From positions 48,830 to 112,829 of the forward strand of contig NZ_NTUP01000002.1 in the NCBI RefSeq assembly GCF_002561455.1: a DNA stretch of 64,000 bases, in the 5' to 3' direction. The notes beneath the pieces are model-generated. The model saw only the letters and a program-made list of their open reading frames with translations, had not been told where the DNA came from and searched no databases. Both the position numbers and the translations under genes were made by a program. Origin of the DNA: Bacillus sp. AFS015802. Lineage in GTDB: Bacteria; Bacillota; Bacilli; Bacillales; Bacillaceae_B. Positions 41,490-53,284 of the stretch are shown one piece after another; position 1 is the stretch's first letter, and every line of letters begins with the position of its first letter.

Positions 41490-42154
41490 TAGAAAATTTA
41501 TTTCCAAATGTAGATTGGGAAAAGATGTGGGAAGCGACACTTGAAACCTTGTATATGACAGGGATGTCAGTCTTGATCACCTTTGTACTGGGAATGATCC
41601 TTGGGATTTTGCTTTTCCTCACCTCAAAGGAAAATCTGTGGGAAAACAAACTGACCTACACGATGACAAGTGCCGTCGTGAATGTGTTCAGATCGATTCC
41701 ATTCATTATATTGATTGTACTACTGATTCCGTTCACCAAATTTTTATTGGACACGATCAGGGGGGCAAACGCAGCCTTGCCCGCACTTATCATCGGAGCC
41801 GCACCCTTTTACGCCCGGATGGTTGAAATTGCGTTAAGGGAAGTGAACAAAGGTGTCATCGAGGCAGCGAAATCGATGGGTGCGAAGACAAGTACGATTA
41901 TTTGGAAAGTATTGATCCCGGAATCCCTGCCGGCATTGATTTCTGGGATTACAGTAACAGCGATCGCCCTTGTGGGATACACGGCGATGGCCGGGGTCAT
42001 CGGAGCCGGGGGTCTTGGGAACCTTGCCTATCTGGACGGTTTTCAACGAAGCAGGGAAGACGTGACCCTGGCAGCGACCATCATGATTTTACTCATTGTG
42101 TTTGCGATTCAATTGATAGGTGATTTCTTTACAAATAAATTAGACAAACGATAA
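41486..42154 (+). CDS. metP: Methionine ABC transporter permease MetP
   Basis: 222 residues with five membrane segments. The EAA-type cytosolic loop that docks to MetN is visible as VNKGVIEAAKSMGAKTSTIIWKVLIPESLPAL. The name MetP is the Bacillus form of E. coli MetI. GAGGTG lies upstream within the metN end. Second gene of metNPQ. Confidence 0.95.
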   Translation: MIENLFPNVDWEKMWEATLETLYMTGMSVLITFVLGMILGILLFLTSKENLWENKLTYTMTSAVVNVFRSIPFIILIVLLIPFTKFLLDTIRGANAALPALIIGAAPFYARMVEIALREVNKGVIEAAKSMGAKTSTIIWKVLIPESLPALISGITVTAIALVGYTAMAGVIGAGGLGNLAYLDGFQRSREDVTLAATIMILLIVFAIQLIGDFFTNKLDKR

Positions 42155-42169
42155 AAGGAGAGAAACAAC

Positions 42170-42994
42170 ATGAAAAAATGGGTAGCAGGAGTAATAGCAG
42201 CAACAAGCATCTTTGGTTTGGCAGCATGCGGGAGCGATTCGGGATCAGGAAGCAGCGACGAAAAGGAATTGGTGGTCGGGGCGTCGAATGTTCCCCATGC
42301 CGAAATCCTTGAACAAGTGAAGCCGATCCTTGAGAAAGAAGGGATCGACCTTCAGATTGAAACGTATCAAGACTATATCTTACCGAATAAAGATTTGGAT
42401 AACGGCGATCTGGATGCGAACTATTTCCAAACCATCCCTTATATGGACTTGCAAATGAAAGAGAATGAATATGACTTTGTCAATGCCGGCGGAATTCATA
42501 TCGAGCCGATCGGCGTTTACTCTAAAAAGTACAAATCACTTGAGGAACTTCCTGAAGGCGCGACGATTCTGATGAGTAACTCCGTATCCGATCATGGCCG
42601 CATCCTGACGCTTTTAGAGAAAAAGGGTTTGATCACGTTAAAGGATGGCGTGGAAAATACACAGGCGCAACTTGAGGACATCAAAGAAAATCCTAAAAAC
42701 CTGAAGTTCGATTATGAGTACGAAGCGGCCCTTTTACCGCAAATGTATGAAAATGAAGAAGGCGACGCGGTTGTCATCAATTCCAACTATGCCATCGATG
42801 CAGGATTGAAACCATTGGAAGATTCCATTGCCATTGAAGACAGTAACTCTCCATACGTAAATGTGATTGCCGTGAACAAAGGTGATGAAAACAAAGAAGA
42901 AGTAAAAGCACTGGTAAAAGCACTTCGTTCGAAAGAAATCCAGGACTTCATCGAGGAAGAATGGGACGGAGCGGTTGTTCCGGTAAAAGAATAA
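42170..42994 (+). CDS. metQ: Methionine-binding lipoprotein MetQ
   Basis: 274 residues. The signal peptide ends in LAAC (Cys20), followed by a Gly/Ser/Asp linker. The NLPA family body is clear: [34 protein letters not shown], and [22 protein letters not shown]. It delivers methionine (L or D) to MetNP from the membrane surface. GGAGAG precedes the ATG. Last gene of the operon. Confidence 0.95.
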   Translation: MKKWVAGVIAATSIFGLAACGSDSGSGSSDEKELVVGASNVPHAEILEQVKPILEKEGIDLQIETYQDYILPNKDLDNGDLDANYFQTIPYMDLQMKENEYDFVNAGGIHIEPIGVYSKKYKSLEELPEGATILMSNSVSDHGRILTLLEKKGLITLKDGVENTQAQLEDIKENPKNLKFDYEYEAALLPQMYENEEGDAVVINSNYAIDAGLKPLEDSIAIEDSNSPYVNVIAVNKGDENKEEVKALVKALRSKEIQDFIEEEWDGAVVPVKE

Positions 42995-43006
42995 AGAATT
43001 CCCTTG

Positions 43007-43043
43007 GAACCCGATTCTGATCATCTTCAGGGTCGGGTTTCTT
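43007..43043 (+). terminator. Terminator of metNPQ
   Basis: GAACCCGA and TCGGGTTTC form the stem around an 18-nt loop, followed by TTATATT. Confidence 0.6.
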
Positions 43044-43139
43044 ATATTATGGAGACTTCCCGAAATTTATAACATAATCATTTCCATTATGGCTCATACT
43101 ATTTTCGATGAATCTATTTCAGAAATGGAGCTGAATGAA

Positions 43140-43505
43140 ATGCAGATGGAATCAAGAAATACAACAGAAGCTGCTCTTCATGATTATAAAATGGGACTTG
43201 GGATCTTCACAGAGAAAATGCCTGAACTGGCAGAGCAATATAATACGTTTACTGAGCACTGCTTTAGAGAAGGCGTGCTTTCCAAAAAAGAAAAGCAATT
43301 GATCGCGCTTGGAATCAGCCTTTATTCCCAGGATGAATACTGCATCATCTACCATACAAAAGGATGCCTGGATCAAGGATGTTCAGAAGAGGAAATCCTT
43401 GAGGCCATCGGCGTAACCGCTGCATTCGGCGGCGGAGCGGTCATGAGCCAGGCAGTCACACTGGTACAGCAATCCATCCAACACTTAAACCAGCTAAAAC
43501 AGTAA
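43140..43505 (+). CDS. yurZ: Carboxymuconolactone decarboxylase family protein YurZ
   Basis: 121 residues. The CMD/AhpD-like core has [30 protein letters not shown], with Cys-x-x-x-x-His and a later Cys typical of AhpD-type disulfide centres, and [18 protein letters not shown]. These proteins act in alkylhydroperoxide or thiol-linked chemistry, but the role of YurZ is unknown. The start is uncertain: the frame is open from 43089, and GGAG 9 bases before the ATG at 43140 favours this start. Located between metNPQ and the suf operon as in B. subtilis. A hairpin terminator follows at 43511-43540. Confidence 0.82.
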   Translation: MQMESRNTTEAALHDYKMGLGIFTEKMPELAEQYNTFTEHCFREGVLSKKEKQLIALGISLYSQDEYCIIYHTKGCLDQGCSEEEILEAIGVTAAFGGGAVMSQAVTLVQQSIQHLNQLKQ

Positions 43506-43510
43506 ACAGG

Positions 43511-43540
43511 CGAGAAGGAGAAATCCTTCTCTTTTCTTAT
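43511..43540 (+). terminator. Terminator of yurZ
   Basis: GAGAAGG-AGAAA-TCCTTCTC followed by TTTTCTT. Confidence 0.75.
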
Positions 43541-43726
43541 GGGGTTTTTACTCGAGAAGTCAATTAATATAGCTCTATATATAATAAATATACATAATAA
43601 CTCATAATTTTACACCGGCACACTATTATTTGGCAGTATAATGGCGGAATTTTGTGAAAACTTAAGGGTAGGCCTCGGGAATCAGGCTGAAGGATAAATT
43701 TCAGAAAAAATGATGAAATACCGGTT

Positions 43727-43755
43727 TTGTGTTGTGAACCACGGGGTAGTATAGT
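43727..43755 (+). promoter_or_regulatory. Sigma-A promoter of the small gene at 43790
   Basis: TTGTGT (43727-43732), 17 bp, TATAGT (43750-43755). Transcription would start near 43762, leaving a leader of about 28 nt before the AUU start. Confidence 0.55.
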
Positions 43756-43789
43756 TGTAAAGTAATTAAAAACCCGAAAGGAATGATTC

Positions 43790-43987
43790 ATTATCGACTC
43801 TCTTGAGAGTATCTCGTACACAAGTGAAATGGAGAAGGCAATGCATGGAGCCCATGGAATAGGTTATGAGGTGTACAAACGAAAGCATGAAGTCAGAATG
43901 CAAGTAGAGAAGAAAAGAGAGCAGGATTACAAGGAAAGTCGCCGAATGATTGCTGCACTTGATCGCAGGGTGCACGCTAATATATAA
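43790..43987 (+). CDS. Small basic helical protein, apparent AUU start (65 residues)
   Basis: From the ATT at 43790 the frame reads (M)IDSLESISYTSEMEKAMHG, continues AHGIGYEVYKRKHEVRMQVE and ends LDRRVHANI. The sequence is hydrophilic, helical and rich in Lys, Arg and Glu, with no membrane segment. AAAGGA (43777-43782) lies 7 bases before the ATT, the ideal distance, while the nearer ATG at 43784 (another frame) is only 1 base from it and stops after 7 codons. Later in-frame ATGs at 43829 (no site) and 43841 (GGAG 6 bases upstream) are alternatives, giving 52 or 48 residues. Bracketed by a promoter and a terminator. Family not recognised. Confidence 0.6.
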   Translation: MIDSLESISYTSEMEKAMHGAHGIGYEVYKRKHEVRMQVEKKREQDYKESRRMIAALDRRVHANI

Positions 43988-44002
43988 TAAGGAAGAAAAA
44001 AG

Positions 44003-44036
44003 GAAACCAGTGTAGACGATGCACTGGTTTTTTGTT
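44003..44036 (+). terminator. Terminator of the small gene
   Basis: AAACCAGTG and CACTGGTTT form the stem, followed by TTTTG and TTTTTT. Confidence 0.85.
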
Positions 44037-44129
44037 TTTTATCAAAGTTCATAGTTGTGCGAAGCCGGTATACGTCTGCTTTAGAAAACGGCTCTTAGAC
44101 AGCCTACATTTTCCCACCAGTTTTGGCCA

Positions 44130-44152
44130 ACAATAGAAAGGGATTCTATTGT
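44130..44152. other. Inverted repeat upstream of the suf promoter
   Basis: ACAATAGAA-AGGGA-TTCTATTGT, a 9-bp perfect stem, 32 bp before the suf -35. It has no T run, so a protein-binding site is more likely than a terminator. The regulator is unknown. Confidence 0.4.
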
Positions 44153-44183
44153 CCGGTTAACATGAACTGACAACTTGAAAAAG

Positions 44184-44212
44184 TTGATAATAGCTTTTAT
44201 TTGTTATAAGAT
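44184..44212 (+). promoter_or_regulatory. Sigma-A promoter of the suf operon
   Basis: TTGATA (44184-44189), 17 bp, TAAGAT (44207-44212). The leader of about 70 nt contains two TGAGAAT direct repeats and a near-palindromic TTAAAGAAT/ATTCTTAA segment (44237-44256). Confidence 0.6.
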
Positions 44213-44288
44213 TGTAATGAGAATAAATTGAGAATGATTAAAGAATTATATTCTTAAATTCATTATAAAGTCACGGAGGTAAATACAC

Positions 44289-45074
44289 ATGGCAGGTTCT
44301 ACTTTAACAATTAAAGATCTTCATGTTGAGATTGAAGGAAAGGAAATCCTGAAAGGGGTTAACCTTGAAATTAAAGGTGGAGAAATCCACGCGGTAATGG
44401 GACCAAACGGTACAGGTAAATCAACTTTATCTTCCGCAATCATGGGTCACCCGAAGTATGAAGTGACAAAAGGAAGCATCACGTTCGACGGTGAAGATGT
44501 CCTTGAGATGGAAGTGGATGAGCGCGCTCGCGTAGGTCTATTTCTTGCAATGCAATACCCAAGCGAAATCAGTGGTGTGACGAACGCGGACTTCTTACGT
44601 TCAGCGATCAACAGCCGTCGTGAGGAAGGCGAAGAAATTTCTCTTATGAAGTTCATCCGCAAAATGGATTCTGAAATGGAATATTTAGAAATGGATCCGG
44701 ATATGGCTCAGCGTTACCTGAACGAAGGATTCTCAGGCGGAGAGAAAAAGCGCAACGAAATCCTTCAACTAATGATGATCCAACCTAAGATCGCTATCCT
44801 TGACGAGATTGATTCTGGTCTTGATATCGATGCTCTTAAAGTTGTTTCCAAAGGCATCAATAAAATGCGCGGAGAAGATTTCGGCTGCTTGATCATCACT
44901 CACTATCAGCGTCTTCTTAACTACATCACTCCTGATCATGTTCACGTTATGATGCAGGGACGCATCGTGAAATCAGGCGGCGAAGAATTAGCTCAACGCC
45001 TTGAAGCAGAAGGATATGATTGGATTAAAGAAGAGCTGGGAATCAAAGACGAAACTGTCGGCCAAGAAGCGTAA
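44289..45074 (+). CDS. sufC: Fe-S cluster assembly ATPase SufC
   Basis: 261 residues, a cytosolic ABC-type ATPase. Walker A GPNGTGKST, the SufC-specific signature FSGGEKKRNEILQ, Walker B IAILDEIDSGLDIDALKVV and switch His in IITHYQRLL. It works with SufB and SufD as the SufBC2D scaffold. GGAGGT precedes the ATG. First gene of sufCDSUB, the essential Fe-S assembly operon of Bacillus. Confidence 0.97.
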   Translation: MAGSTLTIKDLHVEIEGKEILKGVNLEIKGGEIHAVMGPNGTGKSTLSSAIMGHPKYEVTKGSITFDGEDVLEMEVDERARVGLFLAMQYPSEISGVTNADFLRSAINSRREEGEEISLMKFIRKMDSEMEYLEMDPDMAQRYLNEGFSGGEKKRNEILQLMMIQPKIAILDEIDSGLDIDALKVVSKGINKMRGEDFGCLIITHYQRLLNYITPDHVHVMMQGRIVKSGGEELAQRLEAEGYDWIKEELGIKDETVGQEA

Positions 45075-45091
45075 GTGTTAGGGGGATGAAA

Positions 45092-48061
<2,970 letters not shown>

Positions 48062-48100
48062 TGCTCTCCACTGGCCCTACCAAAGAATGGAGGAATCAAC

Positions 48101-49498
48101 ATGGCTAAGAAAGCGCCTGAGATCGGGGATTATAAATACGGATTCAGCGATAAAGACGTTTCCATTTTCCGCTCGAAACGTGGGTTGACGCGTGAAATCG
48201 TAGAAGAAATCTCCCGCATGAAAGAAGAACCTCAATGGATGCTTGATTTCCGTTTGAAATCACTTGAGCATTTTTATAATATGTCAATGCCTCAATGGGG
48301 CGGAGATATGCAGGAATTGAACTTTGATGAAATCACTTACTACGTGAAGCCATCTGAAAGATCCGAGCGCAGCTGGGACGAAGTACCTGAAGAAATCAAG
48401 CAAACGTTTGATAAATTAGGGATTCCGGAAGCTGAGCAAAAGTATCTTGCAGGGGTATCTGCACAGTATGAATCAGAGGTTGTATACCACAATATGCAAT
48501 CGGATCTTGAAGATATGGGAATCGTATTCAAAGATACAGATTCCGCTCTTAAGGAAAATGAAGAGCTATTCCGTGAGCACTGGGCGAAGGTTATCCCTCC
48601 TACGGATAATAAATTCGCTGCCTTGAATTCAGCGGTATGGTCAGGTGGATCATTCATCTATGTTCCTAAAGGAGTAAAGGTGGATACACCACTTCAAGCA
48701 TATTTCCGTATCAACTCTGAAAACATGGGTCAGTTCGAGCGTACCTTGATCATCGTTGATGAAGGCGCAAGTGTTCACTATGTCGAAGGTTGTACAGCAC
48801 CGGTTTACACAACGAACTCACTTCACTCTGCAGTTGTTGAAATCATCATCAAGAAAGATGCTTACTGCCGTTATACGACGATTCAAAACTGGGCGAACAA
48901 CGTGTTCAACCTGGTTACGAAACGTGCCGTATGTGAAGCGAATGCAACGATGGAATGGGTGGATGGAAACATCGGTTCAAAACTGACGATGAAATATCCA
49001 GCTGTCATCCTTAAGGGTGAAGGCGCTCGTGGTATGACACTATCCATTGCACTTGCAGGGAAAGGCCAGCACCAGGATGCCGGAGCGAAAATGATTCATT
49101 TGGCACCTAACACGTCTTCCACAATCGTTTCTAAGTCCATCTCCAAGCATGGTGGTAAAGTAACGTACCGTGGTATTGTACACTTTGGCCGTAAAGCGGA
49201 AGGTGCACGCTCAAACATCGAGTGTGACACGCTGATCATGGATAACCAATCGACTTCTGATACGATTCCTTACAATGAAATTCTGAACGATAACATTTCA
49301 TTGGAACACGAAGCGAAGGTTTCGAAAGTATCGGAAGAACAATTATTCTATCTTATGAGCCGCGGTATTTCAGAGGAAGAAGCCACAGAAATGATCGTAA
49401 TGGGCTTCATCGAGCCATTCACGAAAGAACTTCCAATGGAATATGCAGTTGAAATGAACCGTCTGATCAAGTTCGAAATGGAAGGTTCAATCGGATAA
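48101..49498 (+). CDS. sufB: Fe-S cluster assembly protein SufB
   Basis: 465 residues. Core scaffold subunit with the beta-helix domain ([20 protein letters not shown]) and the strongly conserved end of the family ([20 protein letters not shown]). The conserved Cys-containing segment [13 protein letters not shown] is present. It builds the nascent Fe-S cluster with SufC and SufD. GGAGG-like sequence (atggaggaatc) precedes the ATG. Last gene of the operon. Confidence 0.97.
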   Translation: MAKKAPEIGDYKYGFSDKDVSIFRSKRGLTREIVEEISRMKEEPQWMLDFRLKSLEHFYNMSMPQWGGDMQELNFDEITYYVKPSERSERSWDEVPEEIKQTFDKLGIPEAEQKYLAGVSAQYESEVVYHNMQSDLEDMGIVFKDTDSALKENEELFREHWAKVIPPTDNKFAALNSAVWSGGSFIYVPKGVKVDTPLQAYFRINSENMGQFERTLIIVDEGASVHYVEGCTAPVYTTNSLHSAVVEIIIKKDAYCRYTTIQNWANNVFNLVTKRAVCEANATMEWVDGNIGSKLTMKYPAVILKGEGARGMTLSIALAGKGQHQDAGAKMIHLAPNTSSTIVSKSISKHGGKVTYRGIVHFGRKAEGARSNIECDTLIMDNQSTSDTIPYNEILNDNISLEHEAKVSKVSEEQLFYLMSRGISEEEATEMIVMGFIEPFTKELPMEYAVEMNRLIKFEMEGSIG

Positions 49499-49510
49499 TC
49501 CATCATTCAC

Positions 49511-49543
49511 ACTCTCCTGATGTTTCATCAGGGGAGTTTTTTT
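49511..49543 (+). terminator. Terminator of the suf operon
   Basis: ACTCTCCTGATG pairs with CATCAGGGGAGT (one G-T pair), followed by seven T. Confidence 0.9.
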
Positions 49544-49634
49544 GCTTGAATATCCTTCATTCAATCCAAACATAAGAATTTCCATTTCCCTTATGATAAA
49601 ATGGACATGTTCATAATAAAGAAGGTGAATGCGG

Positions 49635-50477
49635 ATGATATACATAGGTGTTACAGGCTGGGGAGATCATGATACCCTTTATGAAAATGTTTCCCCAAGG
49701 GATAAGTTAAAAGAATACGGAGCCCACTTTCCCATCGTAGAGGTGGACACGACATTTTATGCAGTCCAGCCTATTCGGAATGCTGAAAAATGGGTAAAGG
49801 AAACACCAGCGGACTTTCAGTTCATCGTCAAAGCGTATCAGGGGATGACGGGGCATCAGCGGGGAGAGATCCCTTTTGAGACGAGGGAAGAGATGTTCGG
49901 TGCCTTTAAAGAATCCCTGGCTCCATACGTGAATGCAGGTAAGCTTGCGATGGTCCTTCTTCAATTTCCCCCCTGGTATGATTGTAAGAAGGAGCATGTC
50001 GCCTATATCCGGTACTGCAGGGAACAATTGAAGGGTTTTCCCCTGTCGCTGGAGTTCCGTCATCAAAGCTGGTTCCGGCCGGAATTTCGGGACAAGACAT
50101 TGACGTTCATGAAAAAGGAAGGGTGGATCCACAGCATTTGTGATGAACCGCAGGCTGGGGAAGGATCTATCCCCCGGGTATTGGTGGCCACTCATAAGGA
50201 AGCCACCCTCATTCGCTTCCACGGCAGGAATCTGTACGGATGGAATAAACCGAATGGGGAAGATTGGCGGGAGGTCCGTTATTTATATCGCTATAATCAT
50301 GCTGAGCTTACAGAATGGATCCCGCATATTCATCGCCTGCATGAAGAATCCAAGGATCTTTATATTCTTTTTAATAATAATTCAGGCGGGGACGCCGCTG
50401 ATAATGCGAAAAAGCTGATTGAATTATTGGGGCTTGAGTATGAAGGGCTTGCACCTAAACAGCTGGATTTATTTTAG
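49635..50477 (+). CDS. yunF: DUF72 family protein YunF
   Basis: 280 residues with a TIM-barrel-like DUF72 pattern: MIYIGVTGWGDHDTLY, FPIVEVDTTFYAVQP, FQFIVKAYQGMTGH, LLQFPPWYDCKKEH, LSLEFRHQSWF and FHGRNLYGWNKP. The family is widespread but its function is unknown; the conserved acidic and Trp residues suggest an enzyme. AAGGTG lies 7 bases before the ATG at 49635, whereas the ATG at 49629 directly abuts it. It starts the yunF-E-D-C series. Confidence 0.82.
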   Translation: MIYIGVTGWGDHDTLYENVSPRDKLKEYGAHFPIVEVDTTFYAVQPIRNAEKWVKETPADFQFIVKAYQGMTGHQRGEIPFETREEMFGAFKESLAPYVNAGKLAMVLLQFPPWYDCKKEHVAYIRYCREQLKGFPLSLEFRHQSWFRPEFRDKTLTFMKKEGWIHSICDEPQAGEGSIPRVLVATHKEATLIRFHGRNLYGWNKPNGEDWREVRYLYRYNHAELTEWIPHIHRLHEESKDLYILFNNNSGGDAADNAKKLIELLGLEYEGLAPKQLDLF

Positions 50478-50498
50478 CCGACTGGAGATGAAAGATAG

Positions 50499-51323
50499 AT
50501 GGAATGGTTTGTTCTTCTATTGATTGGACTTTTAGCAGGAACGATAGGATCCCTCGTTGGCTTAGGCGGGGGAGTGATCATCGTACCTGCCCTGATCTAT
50601 TTTGGTACATACACAAACTTGATAGAAGGGATGAATCCCCAGACCGCGGTAGGTACTTCTTTAGTCATCATGATCTTCACGGGGTTATCATCTACTCTCG
50701 CGTATTTAAAGCACAAAACCGTCGATTATAAAAGCGGCTTGATCTTCTTTGCCGGGAGCGGACCTGGCTCCATCCTCGGGGCGTGGGTGAACAAAGGGTT
50801 GAATATGGAAAGCTTTAATATTTATTTCGGTATTTTTATCATCCTGGTCGCCGTCGTCCTGATGGTCCGGAACAAATTAAAGCCTATTGAAAAATTCAGG
50901 AATGCTTCTTTTCAAAGGGAATTTACCAATCCGGGCGGGGAAACCTTCCGTTACGGATATCCCCCAATTCTCGGGGCGGCCATTGCCTTTGTCGTCGGAT
51001 TTACATCCGGCTTGTTCGGAATCGGTGGAGGATCATTGATGGTCCCAGCCATGATCCTGATTTTTCTTTTTCCGCCCCATGTGGCTGTGGCAACATCCAT
51101 GTTTATGATTTTTTTATCGGCACTCGTGAGTTCGGGTACACATGTCCTGTTGGGGAATGTAAAATGGCTCTATGCACTGGCCCTCATTCCTGGAGCATGG
51201 ATCGGGGCCAAGTTCGGGGCGTATATCAATACGAAGCTGGAATCGAATGTATTGGTGAGTGTTCTGCGAATTATTTTAATCGTCATTGGCCTTCGACTGA
51301 TCTATCAAGGCGTGACAGGATAA
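50499..51323 (+). CDS. yunE: TauE/SafE (TSUP) family membrane transporter YunE
   Basis: 274 residues with about eight membrane segments. The two repeated family motifs are visible: IGSLVGLGGGVIIVPALIYF and GFTSGLFGIGGGSLMVPAMI. These transporters move sulfite, sulfonates or related anions, with the substrate here unknown. It lies 22 bp after yunF in the same direction; TGGAG precedes the ATG. Confidence 0.85.
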   Translation: MEWFVLLLIGLLAGTIGSLVGLGGGVIIVPALIYFGTYTNLIEGMNPQTAVGTSLVIMIFTGLSSTLAYLKHKTVDYKSGLIFFAGSGPGSILGAWVNKGLNMESFNIYFGIFIILVAVVLMVRNKLKPIEKFRNASFQREFTNPGGETFRYGYPPILGAAIAFVVGFTSGLFGIGGGSLMVPAMILIFLFPPHVAVATSMFMIFLSALVSSGTHVLLGNVKWLYALALIPGAWIGAKFGAYINTKLESNVLVSVLRIILIVIGLRLIYQGVTG

Positions 51324-51351
51324 TATACCTCCAAGTAGGAGTGAACGGATT

Positions 51352-52707
51352 ATGAGAGAAACCATTCATATATATCATACAAACGATCTGCACAGTCACT
51401 TTGAGCATTGGCCAAGAATCAGGGATTTTTTAAAGCTGAGAAAACAGCACCATGAGAATGAAGGAGAAACGGTGTATCTATTCGATATCGGGGATCATGT
51501 GGACAGGTGGCATCCATTGAGCGAAGCGACGTTGGGGAAAGGGAATGTCGATTTATTAAATGAAGCTGGATACGATGCTGTCACAATCGGAAATAATGAA
51601 GGAATCACATTGGATTATGATGATTTGAACAGCCTATATGACGAAGCCCGTTTCGATGTGATTGTAGGGAACCTGTTGGATTCTTCCTCCGAGCGTCCAG
51701 GTTGGGCGGATACACATCGGATTTATCATACCCACAGCGGGATGAAGATTGGTGTCATCGGATTGACTGCGTATTTCAAGCCCTTTTATAAAGCCCTCGG
51801 TTGGAACATTACCTCACCGATGGAGGAACTTGAGAAGCTGGTTCACTCCCTTCAAGGGAGCGTCGATATGATCATTCTCCTATCCCATTTAGGCATAAGG
51901 GATGACGAGATGATCGGGGAACGATTACCTGGGATCGATGTCGTACTCGGCGCCCATACCCATCATGTTTTACCCGAGGGGAAAGACGTGAACGGCACCA
52001 TGCTCGGTGCTGCAGGGAAATATGGCCATTATGTCGGTCATATGATGATCGAGGTGGATACAGCCACAAAGCAGGTCACCGGGAAAAAAGCCCGTCTATA
52101 TGGACAAGGGGAACTTCCGCCTGTAAAGGACGAGGAGAAGGAAAAAGTGGAATGGATCCGGAAGGGTGAGGAGCTGTTGCAGCAGGAAGTCACCCAGCTG
52201 ACCCAATCCTTCCCTGTGGATTGGTTTCAAGCGTCGCCCCTGCCGAATTTGTTATGTGATGCTCTTGTCGACTGGTGTGGGGCTGATTGCGGTTTTCTAA
52301 ATTCAGGCCTGCTCATAGATGGACTTCATGAAGGAGTGGTGACCAAGCAGGATTTACATCGCATCCTGCCCCACCCCATCAACCCCTGCCTGATCCGGAT
52401 GAAGGGGGCTGAGCTGAAGGAAATCATCAAGCAGACCCGAAATGAGGACTGGCCACACCTGGAAGTGAAAGGACTCGGCTTCAGGGGAAAGGTGATGGGA
52501 AGGTTTGAGTATTCAAATATTCACTTCAAAGACAAAGATATCCTGATTGGGAACCGTCCGATCGAGCCAGGGAAAATATACAAGCTTGCCCTGCCGGATA
52601 TGTTCACTTTCGGCCACTTCTTTCCAGACCTTCAAAGACTCGAGAAAAAGTACTTTATGCCAGAGTTTTTACGGGACGTTTTGGAGTGGAAATTTAAAAG
52701 TAAATAG
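51352..52707 (+). CDS. yunD: 5'-nucleotidase / metallophosphatase YunD
   Basis: 451 residues. The N-terminal calcineurin-like metallophosphatase has HTNDLHSHFEHWP, FDIGDHVDRW, TIGNNEG, ILLSHLG and VLGAHTHHVLPEG, giving the di-metal site. The C-terminal half is a 5'-nucleotidase substrate domain (FLNSGLLIDGL, HPINPCLIRMKGAELKE). There is no signal peptide, unlike most UshA-type enzymes, so it should act in the cytosol. AGGAGTG precedes the ATG. Same neighbours as in B. subtilis. Confidence 0.87.
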   Translation: MRETIHIYHTNDLHSHFEHWPRIRDFLKLRKQHHENEGETVYLFDIGDHVDRWHPLSEATLGKGNVDLLNEAGYDAVTIGNNEGITLDYDDLNSLYDEARFDVIVGNLLDSSSERPGWADTHRIYHTHSGMKIGVIGLTAYFKPFYKALGWNITSPMEELEKLVHSLQGSVDMIILLSHLGIRDDEMIGERLPGIDVVLGAHTHHVLPEGKDVNGTMLGAAGKYGHYVGHMMIEVDTATKQVTGKKARLYGQGELPPVKDEEKEKVEWIRKGEELLQQEVTQLTQSFPVDWFQASPLPNLLCDALVDWCGADCGFLNSGLLIDGLHEGVVTKQDLHRILPHPINPCLIRMKGAELKEIIKQTRNEDWPHLEVKGLGFRGKVMGRFEYSNIHFKDKDILIGNRPIEPGKIYKLALPDMFTFGHFFPDLQRLEKKYFMPEFLRDVLEWKFKSK

Positions 52708-52759
52708 GTCACCGTTTCTTCATTCATAACATACATATGAGTGAAGGGAGCGATGAACT

Positions 52760-53062
52760 ATGATGAGTGTATCTCCAATCACCATTGGGGGACATACCTT
52801 TACAGCCATTTCTGTTGAACTTCCGAAAACCAATCTCCTCGTCGTGACGAGTGAAAAAGGATATATCATGTGTGGGGCACTTGATGTTGCGCTGCTGAAT
52901 GAGAAGTTAAAGGACAGGGGAATTATCGCTGGAAGAGCGGTCGGTGTGAAAACCATTGATCAGCTCCTGGATGCGCCGCTGGAGTCCATCACCTATGAAG
53001 CTGCGAATCTCGGTATCCATACAGGGATGGCGGGCAGGGATGCGCTTCTGAAGATGATATAA
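52760..53062 (+). CDS. yunC: DUF1805 family protein YunC
   Basis: 100 residues: PITIGGHTFTAISVELPKTN, LLVVTSEKGYIMCGALDVALLNEKL and the end GIHTGMAGRDALLKMI. This small alpha/beta family has no known function; the single Cys in MCGALD is conserved in members I recall. GGGAG lies 9 bases before the ATG. The gene order yunF-E-D-C matches B. subtilis. A terminator follows at 53071. Confidence 0.82.
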   Translation: MMSVSPITIGGHTFTAISVELPKTNLLVVTSEKGYIMCGALDVALLNEKLKDRGIIAGRAVGVKTIDQLLDAPLESITYEAANLGIHTGMAGRDALLKMI

Positions 53063-53070
53063 AAGTTAAG

Positions 53071-53110
53071 AAAGACCAGTGCTCATTATTGAGTATCTGG
53101 TCTTTGTTTT
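53071..53110 (+). terminator. Terminator of the yunFEDC run
   Basis: AAAGACCAG and CTGGTCTTT form the stem around a 17-nt loop, followed by GTTTT. Confidence 0.7.
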
Positions 53111-53203
53111 AGGAAAGGGGAGAGAAGAGTATGACCTATCAAGTCATGTCCTGTAACCCCATTTCCTTCAATATTCTTTCATGAATATTTAACGAAATAC
53201 ACC

Positions 53204-53231
53204 TTGCAAGATCACTTTTATCCTTTATAAT
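53204..53231 (+). promoter_or_regulatory. Sigma-A promoter of the HD-GYP gene
   Basis: TTGCAA (53204-53209), 16 bp, perfect TATAAT (53226-53231), 54 bp before the start codon. Vegetative expression is expected. Confidence 0.75.
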
Positions 53232-53284
53232 GGAGATACTAGGAAATTTTGTCGAAAAATGAAAGAATTACATAGGAGAATTCT

